From Streptomyces paradoxus (GTDB lineage Bacteria; Actinomycetota; Actinomycetes; Streptomycetales; Streptomycetaceae): a stretch of 64,000 nucleotides of DNA. Below the pieces are notes generated by a model. That model had not been told where the DNA came from. It made no database searches and saw nothing but the letters and a program-made list of their open reading frames with translations. The number at the start of each line of letters is the position of its first letter. The first letter of the stretch is position 1. Shown one piece after another: positions 1-8,642 of the stretch. The stretch spans positions 434,001-498,000 of the forward strand of contig NZ_JACHGV010000004.1 in NCBI RefSeq assembly GCF_014202475.1, written 5' to 3'. The translations under genes were made by a program, and so were the position numbers.

Positions 1-2
1 AC

Positions 3-761
3 GGCCGGCTGCGGGTCAGCGAGCGGGACGAGCTGCGCTTCCACGAGGCCCTCGTCCACCCCGTGATGAGCGGGCCGCACGCGCGCGTGCTGATCCTCGG
101 CGGCGGGGACGGCCTCGCCGTCCGCGAGGTGCTGCGCCACCCGGGAGTCGACCGGGTCGACGTCGTCGAACTCGACGCCGAGGTGGTCCGGCTGGCCCGC
201 ACCGACCCGGCCCTGTCCGCGCTCAACCAGCACGCGTTCGGCGACCCGCGCGTCCACGTGACGACCGCGGACGCCTTCCACCGGCTGCGCGGCGTGACTC
301 CGGCGGCCTACGACGTGGTCGTCTCGGACCTGCCGGATCCGCGCATCACCGCGAGCACGAAGCTGTATTCGCAGGAGTTCTACGGCCTGGCCCGGCGCGT
401 GCTCGCCCCCGGAGGCCGGCTCGTGGTGCACGCCGGCCCGGTCGCGGCCGGCCCCCGGGTCCACTGGACCGTCGAGGCGACCCTGCGCGCGGCCGGATTC
501 CGCACCGCCCCGTACGGCACGGGCGGCCGCCGCCCCGCTGCCGCCGCCGGGCCCGACCGCACCCCCGCCGACCGTTCCGGGGCGCCCCGCGACTGGCGTT
601 TCGTGCTCGCCGCCCGCACGGAGCCGCCGCTGCGGCTCGACCCGGCCGGACCGCGGCCGAGCGTCCTGACACAGGCGTCCCTCGCCGCGGGCGAGCGGGC
701 GGCGCGCAGGACGCGGATCGCGGGGCTGCCGGCGTCGACGCTGGTGCATCCGCGGTACTGA
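3..761 (+). CDS. Spermidine synthase-like protein (5' truncated by window edge)
   Basis: Aminopropyltransferase-type Rossmann methyltransferase fold. The frame is open from base 3 with no start, so only the C-terminal part is present and the N-terminus (a membrane domain in many Streptomyces homologues) lies outside the window. The segment LRFHEALVHPVM followed by LILGGGDGLAVREVL matches the SpeE signature around the decarboxylated-SAM site. VDVVELDAEVV is the acidic strand-2 end, and VVSDLPDP corresponds to the catalytic Asp region (family: D[LS]PDP). The C-terminal tail is rich in Pro, Arg and Ala and is probably species-specific. Function as a true spermidine synthase is not proven; many actinobacterial members are orphan membrane fusions. 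The next gene starts 111 bases downstream. Confidence 0.85.
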   Translation, partial: GRLRVSERDELRFHEALVHPVMSGPHARVLILGGGDGLAVREVLRHPGVDRVDVVELDAEVVRLARTDPALSALNQHAFGDPRVHVTTADAFHRLRGVTPAAYDVVVSDLPDPRITASTKLYSQEFYGLARRVLAPGGRLVVHAGPVAAGPRVHWTVEATLRAAGFRTAPYGTGGRRPAAAAGPDRTPADRSGAPRDWRFVLAARTEPPLRLDPAGPRPSVLTQASLAAGERAARRTRIAGLPASTLVHPRY

Positions 762-872
762 GGGGCCGGAACCGCCGGGCGGGCCGGGAGGATACGCCTG
801 GTGGGGGTGGATCGGAGGTGAATCCCTCAGGCGCGGGTGCGTTTCGGGCTGTGCTGGGTAGAGTCCGTCGAC

Positions 873-1688
873 ATGGAGCACGAGGTGTTCGTTCCGGTTC
901 CGGCGGAGCGGCTGAGGGAGGTGCTGGACGACCCCGCGCGGGTCGCCCGGGCCGTTCCCGGGCTCCAGCAGGACGCCGGCGCCGGGCCCGTCGCCGGGCG
1001 GATGAAGATCCGGGTCGGCAGCCACTCCGTCACCTACCGGGGTGCCGTACGGGTCTCCCGGCGGGACGACGGCACCTACGCCGTCGAGGGCGAGGCGGAG
1101 GAGTCGCGCGGCAGCGGCTCGGTCGAGCTCACGCTGCGGATCGCCCTGCGCGAGGCGGAGGGCGGCTGCACCGTCGCGTACGACGGCACGGCGTCCGCCG
1201 ACGGACGGATCAAGGACCTTCCCGCGGAGTCGGTGGAGGGTGCCGTCACCCGGCTGCTGAACCGTTTCGCGGAGCATCTGGCCGCGGCGGCCACGGACGA
1301 AAGGGCCGCCATGAACGACGAGCGTGCGGGGGCCGGGGCTGACGCGCAGCCCGCTCCCGACCCCGGTCTCACCGAGGAACCCCCGGCTCCCGAGCGCCCC
1401 TCCGCCTTCGGCTCCGACCGCCCGTCCCCCTCCTACGGACGCGCGGACGAGGGCGAGGACGATGATGACGACGAGGAGGACATCGCGGAAGCGGCGCACG
1501 CGCGACGGACCATGATCGGACGCAGCGCCGAGGAGGTCGACCACGCCCCACCGCGCGGCCGCTACGCCCCGGTCCCCGCGCCACAGACCGTGACACCCCC
1601 GGCCCCCCTGCGCTGGGCGGCCCCCGCGGCGGCACTGGCACTGGCGTCCGCCATCGTGGCGGTCCGGGCCCTGCGCAGACGCCGCTGA
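873..1688 (+). CDS. SRPBCC/CoxG-family protein with C-terminal membrane anchor
   Basis: A 271-residue protein. Residues 1-145 look like the CoxG (carbon monoxide dehydrogenase subunit G) branch of the SRPBCC hydrophobic-pocket fold, opening with MEHEVFVPVPAERLREVL and containing the typical DPARVARAVPG turn. A low-complexity acidic/Pro linker (including a run of D/E near residue 205) leads to a single hydrophobic helix, WAAPAAALALASAIVAV, and an Arg-rich end, suggesting a cytoplasmic domain tethered to the membrane. No CO dehydrogenase genes are nearby, so the CoxG name describes only the fold. The start chosen is ATG 873; a TAGAGT box (859-864) lies 8 bases upstream and no Shine-Dalgarno is visible, so the mRNA may be leaderless. 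A GTG at 837 is the alternative start. Confidence 0.8.
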   Translation: MEHEVFVPVPAERLREVLDDPARVARAVPGLQQDAGAGPVAGRMKIRVGSHSVTYRGAVRVSRRDDGTYAVEGEAEESRGSGSVELTLRIALREAEGGCTVAYDGTASADGRIKDLPAESVEGAVTRLLNRFAEHLAAAATDERAAMNDERAGAGADAQPAPDPGLTEEPPAPERPSAFGSDRPSPSYGRADEGEDDDDDEEDIAEAAHARRTMIGRSAEEVDHAPPRGRYAPVPAPQTVTPPAPLRWAAPAAALALASAIVAVRALRRRR

Positions 1689-1761
1689 ACCGCTCGTCGG
1701 CCGCCCACCAGGAGCCCCCTAACCGTCAAGGCCCTCTTGATCACCCCAGTAGGGTCGTCCC

Positions 1762-2550
1762 GTGAGTGACGAAGACATCACGCTGACCGCGGGTGACGCG
1801 GAGGTGACCGTGCAGCCGGGCAACGGCGGCCGGGTCGGAGGACTGCGGATCGGCGGGGTCGAACTGCTCCGCCAGGGCGAGCGGTTCGGGTGCTTCCCGA
1901 TGGTGCCGTGGTGCGGCCGGATCCGGGACGGACGGTTCCTGGACGGCGCCCAGGTGCGGCAGATGCCCCTCAACGCCCCGCCGCACGCCATCCACGGCAC
2001 CGTCCGCGACGGAGCCTGGCGCACCGCCCGCACGAGCACGGACGAGGCGGTCCTCACCTACGAGCTCGTCGCCCCCTGGCCCCACCCGGGCCGCGTCACC
2101 CAGATCGTCGCGCTCAGCGAGGACGCGCTGACGCTGAGCATGTCGGTCGAGACGTACGAGTCGTCCTTCCCGGCGCAGCTCGGCTGGCACCCCTGGTTCA
2201 ACCGGAACCTCGGCGGCGAGGACGTACGCCTCGACTTCGAGCCCGCCTGGCAGGAGGAGCGCGGCGAGGACCACCTGCCCACCGGCAACCGCCTCGACCC
2301 GAAGCCGGGCCCCTGGGACGACTGCTTCGGCATGCCCGGCGGCGTCGAGGCCACGCTCACCTGGCCCGGTCAGCTGGAGCTGAAGGTGACCAGCCGCGAG
2401 GAGTGGGTGGTCGTCTACGACGAGCAGCGGGAGGCCGTGTGCGTGGAGCCGCAGACCGGCCCGCCCGACGGCCTCAACACCATGCCGCACCTGGTCACCC
2501 CCCTGGAGCCGCTGGAGGCCTCCACGACCTGGAGCTGGCGCCGCCTCTAA
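1762..2550 (+). CDS. Aldose 1-epimerase family protein
   Basis: A 262-residue galactose-mutarotase-type protein that would interconvert alpha and beta anomers of a hexose. The N-terminal strand DAEVTVQPGNGGRVGGLRIG, the HAIHGTVRD motif (candidate catalytic His pair near residues 74-77) and LGWHPWFNR (second catalytic His region, near residue 140) are standard for the family. The length is short for GalM but normal for the bacterial YeaD/LacX-like group, so the sugar substrate is unknown. The start is GTG. A TAGGGT box ends six bases before it with no ribosome site, which suggests a leaderless transcript. pyrE follows 10 bases downstream. Confidence 0.85.
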   Translation: MSDEDITLTAGDAEVTVQPGNGGRVGGLRIGGVELLRQGERFGCFPMVPWCGRIRDGRFLDGAQVRQMPLNAPPHAIHGTVRDGAWRTARTSTDEAVLTYELVAPWPHPGRVTQIVALSEDALTLSMSVETYESSFPAQLGWHPWFNRNLGGEDVRLDFEPAWQEERGEDHLPTGNRLDPKPGPWDDCFGMPGGVEATLTWPGQLELKVTSREEWVVVYDEQREAVCVEPQTGPPDGLNTMPHLVTPLEPLEASTTWSWRRL

Positions 2551-2560
2551 GCTGGGCGGC

Positions 2561-3109
2561 ATGACGGACACTCGCGGCGCGCTGCTGCAGCAGATCAAGG
2601 ACAAGGCCGTGGTGCACGGCAAGGTGACCCTGTCGTCGGGTCTGGAAGCCGACTACTACGTCGACCTGAGGCGCATCACGCTCGACGGCGAGGCCGCGCC
2701 GCTGGTCGGGCAGGTGCTGCTCGACCTGACCGCCGACCTGGAGTTCGACGCGGTGGGCGGGCTCACCATGGGCGCCGACCCGGTCGCCGCCGCCATGCTG
2801 CACGCGGCCGCCGCGCGCGGGAAGCGCCTGGACGCCTTCGTCGTGCGCAAGGCCGCCAAGGCGCACGGCCTGCAGCGGCGCGTCGAGGGCCCGGACATCG
2901 CGGGCCGCCGCGTGCTGGTCGTCGAGGACACCTCCACCACCGGCGGCTCCCCGCTCACCGCCGTCGAGGCCGTGCGCGAGGCCGGGGCCGAGGTCGTCGC
3001 CGTCGCGACCATCGTCGACCGGGCGACCGGCGCCGCCGAGAAGATCCAGGAGGGGGCCGGGGTGCCGTATCTCTTCGCCTTCTCGAAGGACGAGCTGGGC
3101 CTCGACTGA
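2561..3109 (+). CDS. pyrE: Orotate phosphoribosyltransferase
   Basis: Converts orotate plus PRPP to orotidine 5'-monophosphate in de novo pyrimidine synthesis (cytoplasmic). It is 182 residues, as expected for the short actinobacterial form. The PRPP loop is RVLVVEDTSTTGGS near residues 110-123, and the N-terminal SGLEADYYVDLRR is the conserved substrate-loop strand. No other pyr gene is adjacent, which is common in Streptomyces where pyrE stands apart from the pyrR-pyrF cluster. No Shine-Dalgarno precedes the ATG. TAAGCT at 2548-2553 overlaps the end of the epimerase gene and could drive a leaderless message. Confidence 0.95.
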   Translation: MTDTRGALLQQIKDKAVVHGKVTLSSGLEADYYVDLRRITLDGEAAPLVGQVLLDLTADLEFDAVGGLTMGADPVAAAMLHAAAARGKRLDAFVVRKAAKAHGLQRRVEGPDIAGRRVLVVEDTSTTGGSPLTAVEAVREAGAEVVAVATIVDRATGAAEKIQEGAGVPYLFAFSKDELGLD

Positions 3110-3246
3110 CCAGGGCGTGGACGGTGGCCTGGACCTTCCGGCCAAGTCTGGAAAGATGGGGCCGACGATGACGTCGCACCCCAAGGTCTAGGTCAGGGCC
3201 GTTAGACACAGCAGTACGTCAACCCGCAGATACAAGGAGCGGACGC

Positions 3247-4269
3247 ATGCCCATCGCAACTCCCGAGGTCTACAACGAGATGCTGGACCGGGCGAAGGCA
3301 GGGAAGTTCGCCTACCCGGCCATCAACGTGACCTCCACCCAGACCCTGCACGCGGCCCTGCGCGGTTTCGCTGAGGCGGAGAGCGACGGCATCGTCCAGA
3401 TCTCCACGGGTGGCGCCGAGTTCCTGGGCGGTCAGTACAGCAAGGACATGGTCACCGGCGCCGTCGCCCTGGCCGAGTTCGCGCACATCGTCGCCGAGAA
3501 GTACCCGGTGAACATCGCGCTGCACACCGACCACTGCCCCAAGGACAAGCTCGACGGGTACGTACGTCCGCTGCTGGCGCTCTCCCAGAAGCGCGTCGAC
3601 GCCGGTCTGAGCCCGCTGTTCCAGTCGCACATGTGGGACGGCTCGGCCGAGACCCTCGCCGACAACCTCTCCATCGCGCAGGAGCTGCTGGAGCAGGCCC
3701 GCGCCGCGAAGATCATCCTCGAGGTGGAGATCACGCCGACCGGTGGCGAGGAGGACGGCGTCTCCCACGAGATCAACGACTCCCTCTACACCACGGTCGA
3801 CGACGCGATCCGCACCGCCGAGGCCCTCGGCCTGGGCGAGAAGGGCCGCTACCTGCTGGCCGCGTCCTTCGGCAACGTGCACGGCGTGTACAAGCCGGGC
3901 AACGTCGTCCTGCGTCCCGAGCTGCTGAAGGAGCTGAACGAGGGCGTCGCCGCCAAGTTCGGCAAGGGTTCCCCGTTCGACTTCGTCTTCCACGGCGGCT
4001 CCGGCTCCACGGAGGAGGAGATCCGCACCGCGCTGGAGAACGGCGTCGTGAAGATGAACATCGACACGGACACCCAGTACGCGTTCACGCGCCCCGTCGC
4101 GGACCACATGTTCCGCAACTACGACGGTGTCCTGAAGGTCGACGGCGAGGTCGGCAACAAGAAGACCTACGACCCGCGCACCTGGGGCAAGCTGGCCGAG
4201 GCCTCCATGGCCGCGCGGGTCGTCGAGGCCTGCGGCAACCTGCGCTCGACCGGTACGAAGATCAAGTAG
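3247..4269 (+). CDS. fba: Class II fructose-bisphosphate aldolase
   Basis: Zinc-dependent cleavage of fructose 1,6-bisphosphate to glyceraldehyde 3-phosphate and dihydroxyacetone phosphate, the central glycolytic and gluconeogenic step. It is 340 residues. Class II marks are ALHTDHCPK (catalytic Asp and first zinc His), LEVEITPTGGEEDGV, GNVHGVYKPGN (second zinc His), FHGGSGST and the NIDTDTQYAFT phosphate-binding segment. It has a strong ribosome site (AAGGAGCGGACGC before ATG 3247). The 137-base upstream gap contains an unassigned promoter; GTTAGACAC near 3200 is a weak -10 candidate. The gene ends just before a good hairpin terminator, so it is probably monocistronic. Confidence 0.97.
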   Translation: MPIATPEVYNEMLDRAKAGKFAYPAINVTSTQTLHAALRGFAEAESDGIVQISTGGAEFLGGQYSKDMVTGAVALAEFAHIVAEKYPVNIALHTDHCPKDKLDGYVRPLLALSQKRVDAGLSPLFQSHMWDGSAETLADNLSIAQELLEQARAAKIILEVEITPTGGEEDGVSHEINDSLYTTVDDAIRTAEALGLGEKGRYLLAASFGNVHGVYKPGNVVLRPELLKELNEGVAAKFGKGSPFDFVFHGGSGSTEEEIRTALENGVVKMNIDTDTQYAFTRPVADHMFRNYDGVLKVDGEVGNKKTYDPRTWGKLAEASMAARVVEACGNLRSTGTKIK

Positions 4270-4290
4270 TTCCCGGTTCCGCTCGCGTCG

Positions 4291-4318
4291 AGCCCGGCAC
4301 CTCCTGTGGTGCCGGGCT
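4291..4318 (+). terminator. Hairpin terminator after fba
   Basis: Perfect 10-bp inverted repeat AGCCCGGCAC / GTGCCGGGCT with an 8-base loop, 22 bases after the fba stop, followed by CTTCC. A GC-rich hairpin with a short pyrimidine tail is the usual Streptomyces form. Confidence 0.8.
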
Positions 4319-4336
4319 CTTCCGTATGCTCCCTGC

Positions 4337-5803
4337 ATGCCCGATGTCCGGTTGGCCTCACCGCAGGGCAAGTGGGTCCTGCTCACCACCGTCCTCGGCT
4401 CCGGCATGGCGATGCTGGACTCGACCGTCGTCAACGTGGCCCTGCCGCGCATCGGCCGCGACCTCGACGCGAACCTGTCCGCGTTGCAGTGGACCGTCAA
4501 CGCGTACATGGTCACGCTGGCCGGGCTGATCCTGCTGGGCGGGGCGCTCGGGGACCGGTTCGGGCGGCGGAAGGTGTTCGTCGTCGGCGTGGTGTGGTTC
4601 GCGGTGGCCTCGCTGCTGTGCGGAATCGCGCCGAATGCGGGCGTGCTGATCGCCGCGCGGGCCCTGCAGGGGGTGGGCGGCGCGCTGCTGACGCCCGGGT
4701 CGCTGGCGCTGATCCAGGCGTCCTTCCACCCCGACGACCGGGGGCGGGCGGTGGGCCTGTGGTCGGGCTTCGGCGGGATCGGGGCGGCGGTCGGGCCGTT
4801 CGTCGGCGGCTGGCTGGTGGACGGGCCGGGCTGGCGGTGGGTGTTCCTGCTGAACATTCCGGTGGCCCTGGTGTGCGTGCCGGTTGCCCTGCGGCACGTT
4901 CCCGAGTCGGGGGACCAGCAGGCGCACGGGCGGTTCGACGTGCTCGGGGCGGTGCTGGGGGCGCTGGCGCTGGCGCTGGTGACGTACGCCCTGATCGAGG
5001 CCGGCGGGGACGGTGTGGTGGTGGCCGTCTCGGCGGTGGCCGGGCTGGCCGCGGTCGTCGCGTTCGTGCTCGTCGAGCGGCACCGGCCGGATCCGATGAT
5101 GCCGCCGGACATCTTCGCGTCCCGGCAGTTCACGGCCGTCAACCTCGTCACGCTGTGCGTGTACGCGGCCCTCGGCGGGTTCTTCTTCCTCGCCGCGCTC
5201 CAGCTCCAGGTGGTCGTGGGCTACTCGGCCCTCGCCGCCGGTACGGCACTGCTGCCGACGACCGTGCTGATGCTGTTGCTGTCCGCGCGGTCCGGGGAAC
5301 TGGCCGACCGGATCGGGCCGCGGATCCCGCTGACGGTGGGACCGCTGCTGTGCGCGGCCGGGATGCTGCTGATGCTGCGGGTGGGGCCGGGGGCGTCGTA
5401 CGCGGCCGATGTGCTGCCGGCGCTGATGGTGCTCGGGCTGGGCATGGTCACGCTGGTGGCGCCGCTGACGGCCACGGTGCTGGGCTCGGTGAGCGTGGTA
5501 CGGGCCGGGCTGGCCAGCGGCATCAACAACGCGGCGGCCCGGGCGGCGGGCCTGATGGCGGTGGCGGCGCTGCCGCTGCTGGCCGGGATGGGGGAGGAGG
5601 CGTACCGGGAGCCGGCCGCCTTCGACACGGCGTTCGACAAGGCGATGGGGTGGTGTGCGGGGGCGCTGGTGGCGGGGGCCGTGATCGCGGCCGCGGTGGT
5701 GCGCAGGCCGCCGCCGGACTGCAAGCGCCCGGAGTGCCTGCGGCACGGCGGCGTCACGGCCCCACCGCTGGAGGGGGAGCCGGTGCGGAAGCGGCTGGGG
5801 TAG
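4337..5803 (+). CDS. MFS transporter, EmrB/QacA (DHA2) type
   Basis: A 488-residue integral membrane protein predicted to have 14 transmembrane helices, typical of proton-driven drug exporters of the DHA2 family. Visible marks are the motif C-like MAMLDSTVVNVALPRIGRDL in helix 1, the motif A segment GGALGDRFGRRKVF between helices 2 and 3, and the SGFGGIGAAVGPFVGGWLV antiporter region in helix 5. No TetR regulator is adjacent, so the substrate cannot be guessed. The ATG start has TATGCT six bases upstream and no Shine-Dalgarno, which fits a leaderless transcript beginning just after the fba terminator. Confidence 0.9.
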   Translation: MPDVRLASPQGKWVLLTTVLGSGMAMLDSTVVNVALPRIGRDLDANLSALQWTVNAYMVTLAGLILLGGALGDRFGRRKVFVVGVVWFAVASLLCGIAPNAGVLIAARALQGVGGALLTPGSLALIQASFHPDDRGRAVGLWSGFGGIGAAVGPFVGGWLVDGPGWRWVFLLNIPVALVCVPVALRHVPESGDQQAHGRFDVLGAVLGALALALVTYALIEAGGDGVVVAVSAVAGLAAVVAFVLVERHRPDPMMPPDIFASRQFTAVNLVTLCVYAALGGFFFLAALQLQVVVGYSALAAGTALLPTTVLMLLLSARSGELADRIGPRIPLTVGPLLCAAGMLLMLRVGPGASYAADVLPALMVLGLGMVTLVAPLTATVLGSVSVVRAGLASGINNAAARAAGLMAVAALPLLAGMGEEAYREPAAFDTAFDKAMGWCAGALVAGAVIAAAVVRRPPPDCKRPECLRHGGVTAPPLEGEPVRKRLG

Positions 5804-5880
5804 GCCGGGGTGCCGGTGCCCGGGCCGGTCCTCGGCGGGACCGGTGCCCGCGGCCGAGCGGTATGGCGCAGACTTGGGGC

Positions 5881-6294
5881 ATGTCCATTCACGAGAACCT
5901 CCTCGGGGGCCCGCCCCCGACCCACCTCCCCGACGACCCCGGGCCGCGGGAAATGCTCGCGTCGGGTGCCGCGCCCGCCGAGGTCGCCGGTGCTCACCCC
6001 ACCTCCTCGCTCGCCTGGGCGCAGCTCGCCGACGAGGCGTTCGAGCGGGGTGCGGCCGTGGAGTCCTACGCGTACGCCCGCACGGGCTACCACCGCGGCC
6101 TGGACGCGCTGCGCCGCAACGGCTGGAAGGGCCACGGCCCCGTGCCGTGGGAGCACGAGCCGAACCGCGGCTTCCTGCGCGCCCTGCACGCCCTCGCCCG
6201 CGCCGCGCAGGCGATCGGCGAGCAGGAGGAGTACGAGCGCTGCTCGCAGTTCCTGAAGGACTCCTCGCCGACGGCGGCGCAGGTCCTGGGCTGA
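5881..6294 (+). CDS. DUF3151 family protein
   Basis: A 137-residue soluble protein of unknown function, conserved in actinobacteria. It begins MSIHENLLGGPPPTHLP and carries the family's YARTGYHRGLDALRRNGW and GFLRALHALARAA segments. It is helical and TPR-like in feel, but no repeat can be proven. The start follows a CAGACT box by six bases without a ribosome site, so it may be leaderless. A hairpin lies 20 bases after the stop. In related genomes this gene stands next to the tryptophan dioxygenase gene, as here, but no functional link is known. Confidence 0.85.
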   Translation: MSIHENLLGGPPPTHLPDDPGPREMLASGAAPAEVAGAHPTSSLAWAQLADEAFERGAAVESYAYARTGYHRGLDALRRNGWKGHGPVPWEHEPNRGFLRALHALARAAQAIGEQEEYERCSQFLKDSSPTAAQVLG

Positions 6295-6314
6295 GAACAC
6301 GGTCCGTGCACGCG

Positions 6315-6339
6315 AGGCCCGTCCGCGAAAGGCGGGCCT
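6315..6339 (+). terminator. Hairpin terminator after the DUF3151 gene
   Basis: 7-bp stem AGGCCCG / CGGGCCT with an 11-base loop, followed by TGCGG. It separates the DUF3151 gene from the kynurenine genes. The stem is moderate. Confidence 0.55.
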
Positions 6340-6445
6340 TGCGGTTTCGGGGGACGATTGCGGAAGATGCCCCTGGGGACCGGGGCCCCCGTGTCGGATT
6401 CGGCAGGGGCGGACCGCTACCCGGAGTTATACGCAGGAGACAGCG

Positions 6446-7276
6446 ATGTCCCACGAGGCTCACGAGCCCGAGACCCCGCATCTCGACTTCCACGGCACGA
6501 CGCCGTACGAGGACTACGTCAAGGCGGACGTACTCACCCACCTCCAGCACACCCTCTCCGACGACCCCGGAGAGATGGTCTTCCTGGTGACGACCCAGGT
6601 GATGGAGCTGTGGTTCACCGTCATCGTCCACGAGTGGGAGACCGCCGCCGGCGCGCTCAGGGGTGACGACATCCCCACCGCCACCGCCGCGCTCAAGAGG
6701 TCCGTCCGCGAACTGGAGGCGCTCAACCACTCCTGGAAGCCGCTCGCCCAGCTCACGCCGGCGCAGTTCAACTCGTACCGCAGCGCCCTCGGCGAGGGCT
6801 CCGGCTTCCAGTCGGCGATGTACCGCCGCATGGAGTTCCTGCTCGGCGACAAGTCCGCGTCGATGCTCGTCCCGCACCGGGGCGCACCGCGCGTGCACGC
6901 GGAGCTGGAGAAGGCGCTGCACGAGCCGAGCCTGTACGACGAGGTCGTGCGGCTGCTCGCGCGGCGCGGGCACGACATTCCGGAGGCCGTGCTGCGGCGC
7001 GACGTCTCGAAGCGCTACGAGCCGTCGCCGGAGGTGGAGGCGGCCTGGACGGCCGTCTACTCGGGTGACGAGAGCGACGAGGTCGCCCGGCTGGGCGAGG
7101 CGCTGAGCGATGTCGCCGAGCTGGTGTGGCGCTGGCGCAACGACCACCTGGTCGCCACCCGCCGCGCGATGGGCGCCAAGACCGGCACGGGCGGCTCCGC
7201 CGGGGTGGCCTGGCTGGAGAAGCGCGCGCAGAAGCACGTGTTCCCCGAGCTGTGGACGGCGCGGTCCTATGTCTGA
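6446..7276 (+). CDS. kynA: Tryptophan 2,3-dioxygenase
   Basis: Heme enzyme that opens the indole ring of L-tryptophan to N-formylkynurenine, the first step of the kynurenine route. It is 276 residues. Family marks are GEMVFLVTTQVMELWF (residues 42-57), WRNDHLVATRRAMG with the likely proximal heme ligand His234, and KTGTGGSAGVAWLEK near the C-terminus. Residue 50 is Thr where I recall the distal histidine of other bacterial enzymes (see findings). A good ribosome site (CAGGAGAC) fixes the ATG. The gene overlaps the kynureninase gene by 8 bases, so the two are translationally coupled. Confidence 0.93.
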   Translation: MSHEAHEPETPHLDFHGTTPYEDYVKADVLTHLQHTLSDDPGEMVFLVTTQVMELWFTVIVHEWETAAGALRGDDIPTATAALKRSVRELEALNHSWKPLAQLTPAQFNSYRSALGEGSGFQSAMYRRMEFLLGDKSASMLVPHRGAPRVHAELEKALHEPSLYDEVVRLLARRGHDIPEAVLRRDVSKRYEPSPEVEAAWTAVYSGDESDEVARLGEALSDVAELVWRWRNDHLVATRRAMGAKTGTGGSAGVAWLEKRAQKHVFPELWTARSYV

Positions 7277-8453
7277 GCCGGCGGAACGCGCGAAGAAGCT
7301 GGACGCCGTCGACGAACTGGCAGGCAAGCGCGCCGAATTCGTCCTTGACGACGTGGTCTACCTCGACGGCAACTCGCTCGGCGCGCTGCCGGCCGTCGTC
7401 CCCGGGCGGGTCGAGGACGTCGTACGCCGTCAGTGGGGCGAGCTGCGCATCCGCTCCTGGGAGGAGAGCGGCTGGTGGACGGCGCCCGAGCGCATCGGTG
7501 ACCGGATCGCCCCGCTGGTCGGGGCGGCGCCCGGGCAGATCGTCGTGGGCGACTCCACAAGCGTCAATGTCCTCAAGGCACTCGTGGGTGCGGTGCGGAT
7601 GGCAGGGGAGGGCCGCGACGAGCTCCTCGTCGACGCGACGACCTTCCCCACCGACGGGTACATCGCCGAGTCCGCCGCCCGCATGACCGGCCGCACCCTG
7701 CGGCCCGTGGCACCGGCGGACGTCCCGGGCGCGCTCGGCGACCGCACCGCCGCCGTCCTCCTCAACCACGTCGACTACCGCACCGGCCGGCTGCACGACC
7801 TGCCCGGTCTGACGGCCGCCGTGCGGGAGGCGGGCGCGGTCGCCGTCTGGGACCTGTGCCACAGCGCGGGCGCGCTGCCGGTCGGGCTGGACGAGCACGG
7901 TGTGGACCTCGCGGTCGGCTGCACCTACAAGTACCTGAACGGCGGGCCCGGTTCACCGGCGTACCTGTACGTGCGGCGGGAGCTGCAGGACCGCTTCGAC
8001 TCACCGCTGCCCGGCTGGAACTCGCACGCCGAGCCGTTCGGCATGCGCACCGGCTACGAGCCGGCTCCCGGTGCCCTGCGCGGCCGGGTCGGCACGCCCG
8101 ACATCCTCTCCATGCTCGCCCTGGAGGCGGCACTCGAGGTCTGGGACGGGGTGTCGGTCGAGGCGGTGCGGGCCAAGTCCCTCGCGCTGACGGACTTCTT
8201 CCTGGAGTGCGTGACGGCGTACGTGCCCGAGGGCCGGGTGGAGTGTGTGACGCCGGTGGCGCACGAGGAGCGGGGCAGCCAGATCGCCCTGCGCTGTGAT
8301 GACGCCGGTGACGTGATGAAGCGGCTGATCGAGCGGGGTGTGGTCGGTGACTTCCGGGCGCCCGACGTGCTGCGGTTCGGCTTCACACCGCTGTACGTCG
8401 GGTTCGCCGACGTGGAGCGGGCGGCGCGGGTGCTGGCTCAGACGCTGGCCTGA
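7269..8453 (+). CDS. kynU: Kynureninase
   Basis: PLP enzyme that splits kynurenine into anthranilate and alanine. It is 394 residues with ATG at 7269 inside the end of the dioxygenase gene. The PLP lysine lies in GCTYKYLNGGPGSP (near residue 222), preceded by WDLCHSAGALPV, the aspartate/histidine strand that holds the cofactor ring. The N-terminal YLDGNSLGALP is a kynureninase signature. Together with the dioxygenase and the downstream hydrolase it gives a full tryptophan-to-anthranilate path. No antibiotic cluster that would use kynurenine is visible nearby, so the role is probably catabolic. Confidence 0.93.
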   Translation: MSEPAERAKKLDAVDELAGKRAEFVLDDVVYLDGNSLGALPAVVPGRVEDVVRRQWGELRIRSWEESGWWTAPERIGDRIAPLVGAAPGQIVVGDSTSVNVLKALVGAVRMAGEGRDELLVDATTFPTDGYIAESAARMTGRTLRPVAPADVPGALGDRTAAVLLNHVDYRTGRLHDLPGLTAAVREAGAVAVWDLCHSAGALPVGLDEHGVDLAVGCTYKYLNGGPGSPAYLYVRRELQDRFDSPLPGWNSHAEPFGMRTGYEPAPGALRGRVGTPDILSMLALEAALEVWDGVSVEAVRAKSLALTDFFLECVTAYVPEGRVECVTPVAHEERGSQIALRCDDAGDVMKRLIERGVVGDFRAPDVLRFGFTPLYVGFADVERAARVLAQTLA

Positions 8454-8642
8454 GCGGTGGCGGGGCCGGGACGCCCGTGCGGTGTACCGGCCCGGCGGTG
8501 CCCGTCCGCTCCTCCTGTCCGGGTCTTCACCGAGCGTGACATCCGCATGTCCGCGCATGTCACGCGCCTGGTACCGTCCCGGCCAAACGGCGCGGCCCTC
8601 AACCGGCTTGCCGCGTACGGTTCATCGCTGGAAGGTTGGAGC

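Noticed and set aside
3202..5151. 649-codon minus-strand frame over fba and the MFS gene
   Set aside because: Same reason: mirror of strongly coding plus-strand genes, no start signal, no recognisable domain.
4358..7327. Long open frame (989 codons) on the minus strand across the MFS, DUF3151 and kynA genes
   Set aside because: Composition is Arg/Pro/His-rich with no domain, it lies antisense to well-supported genes, and such frames are expected in DNA with this third-position bias.
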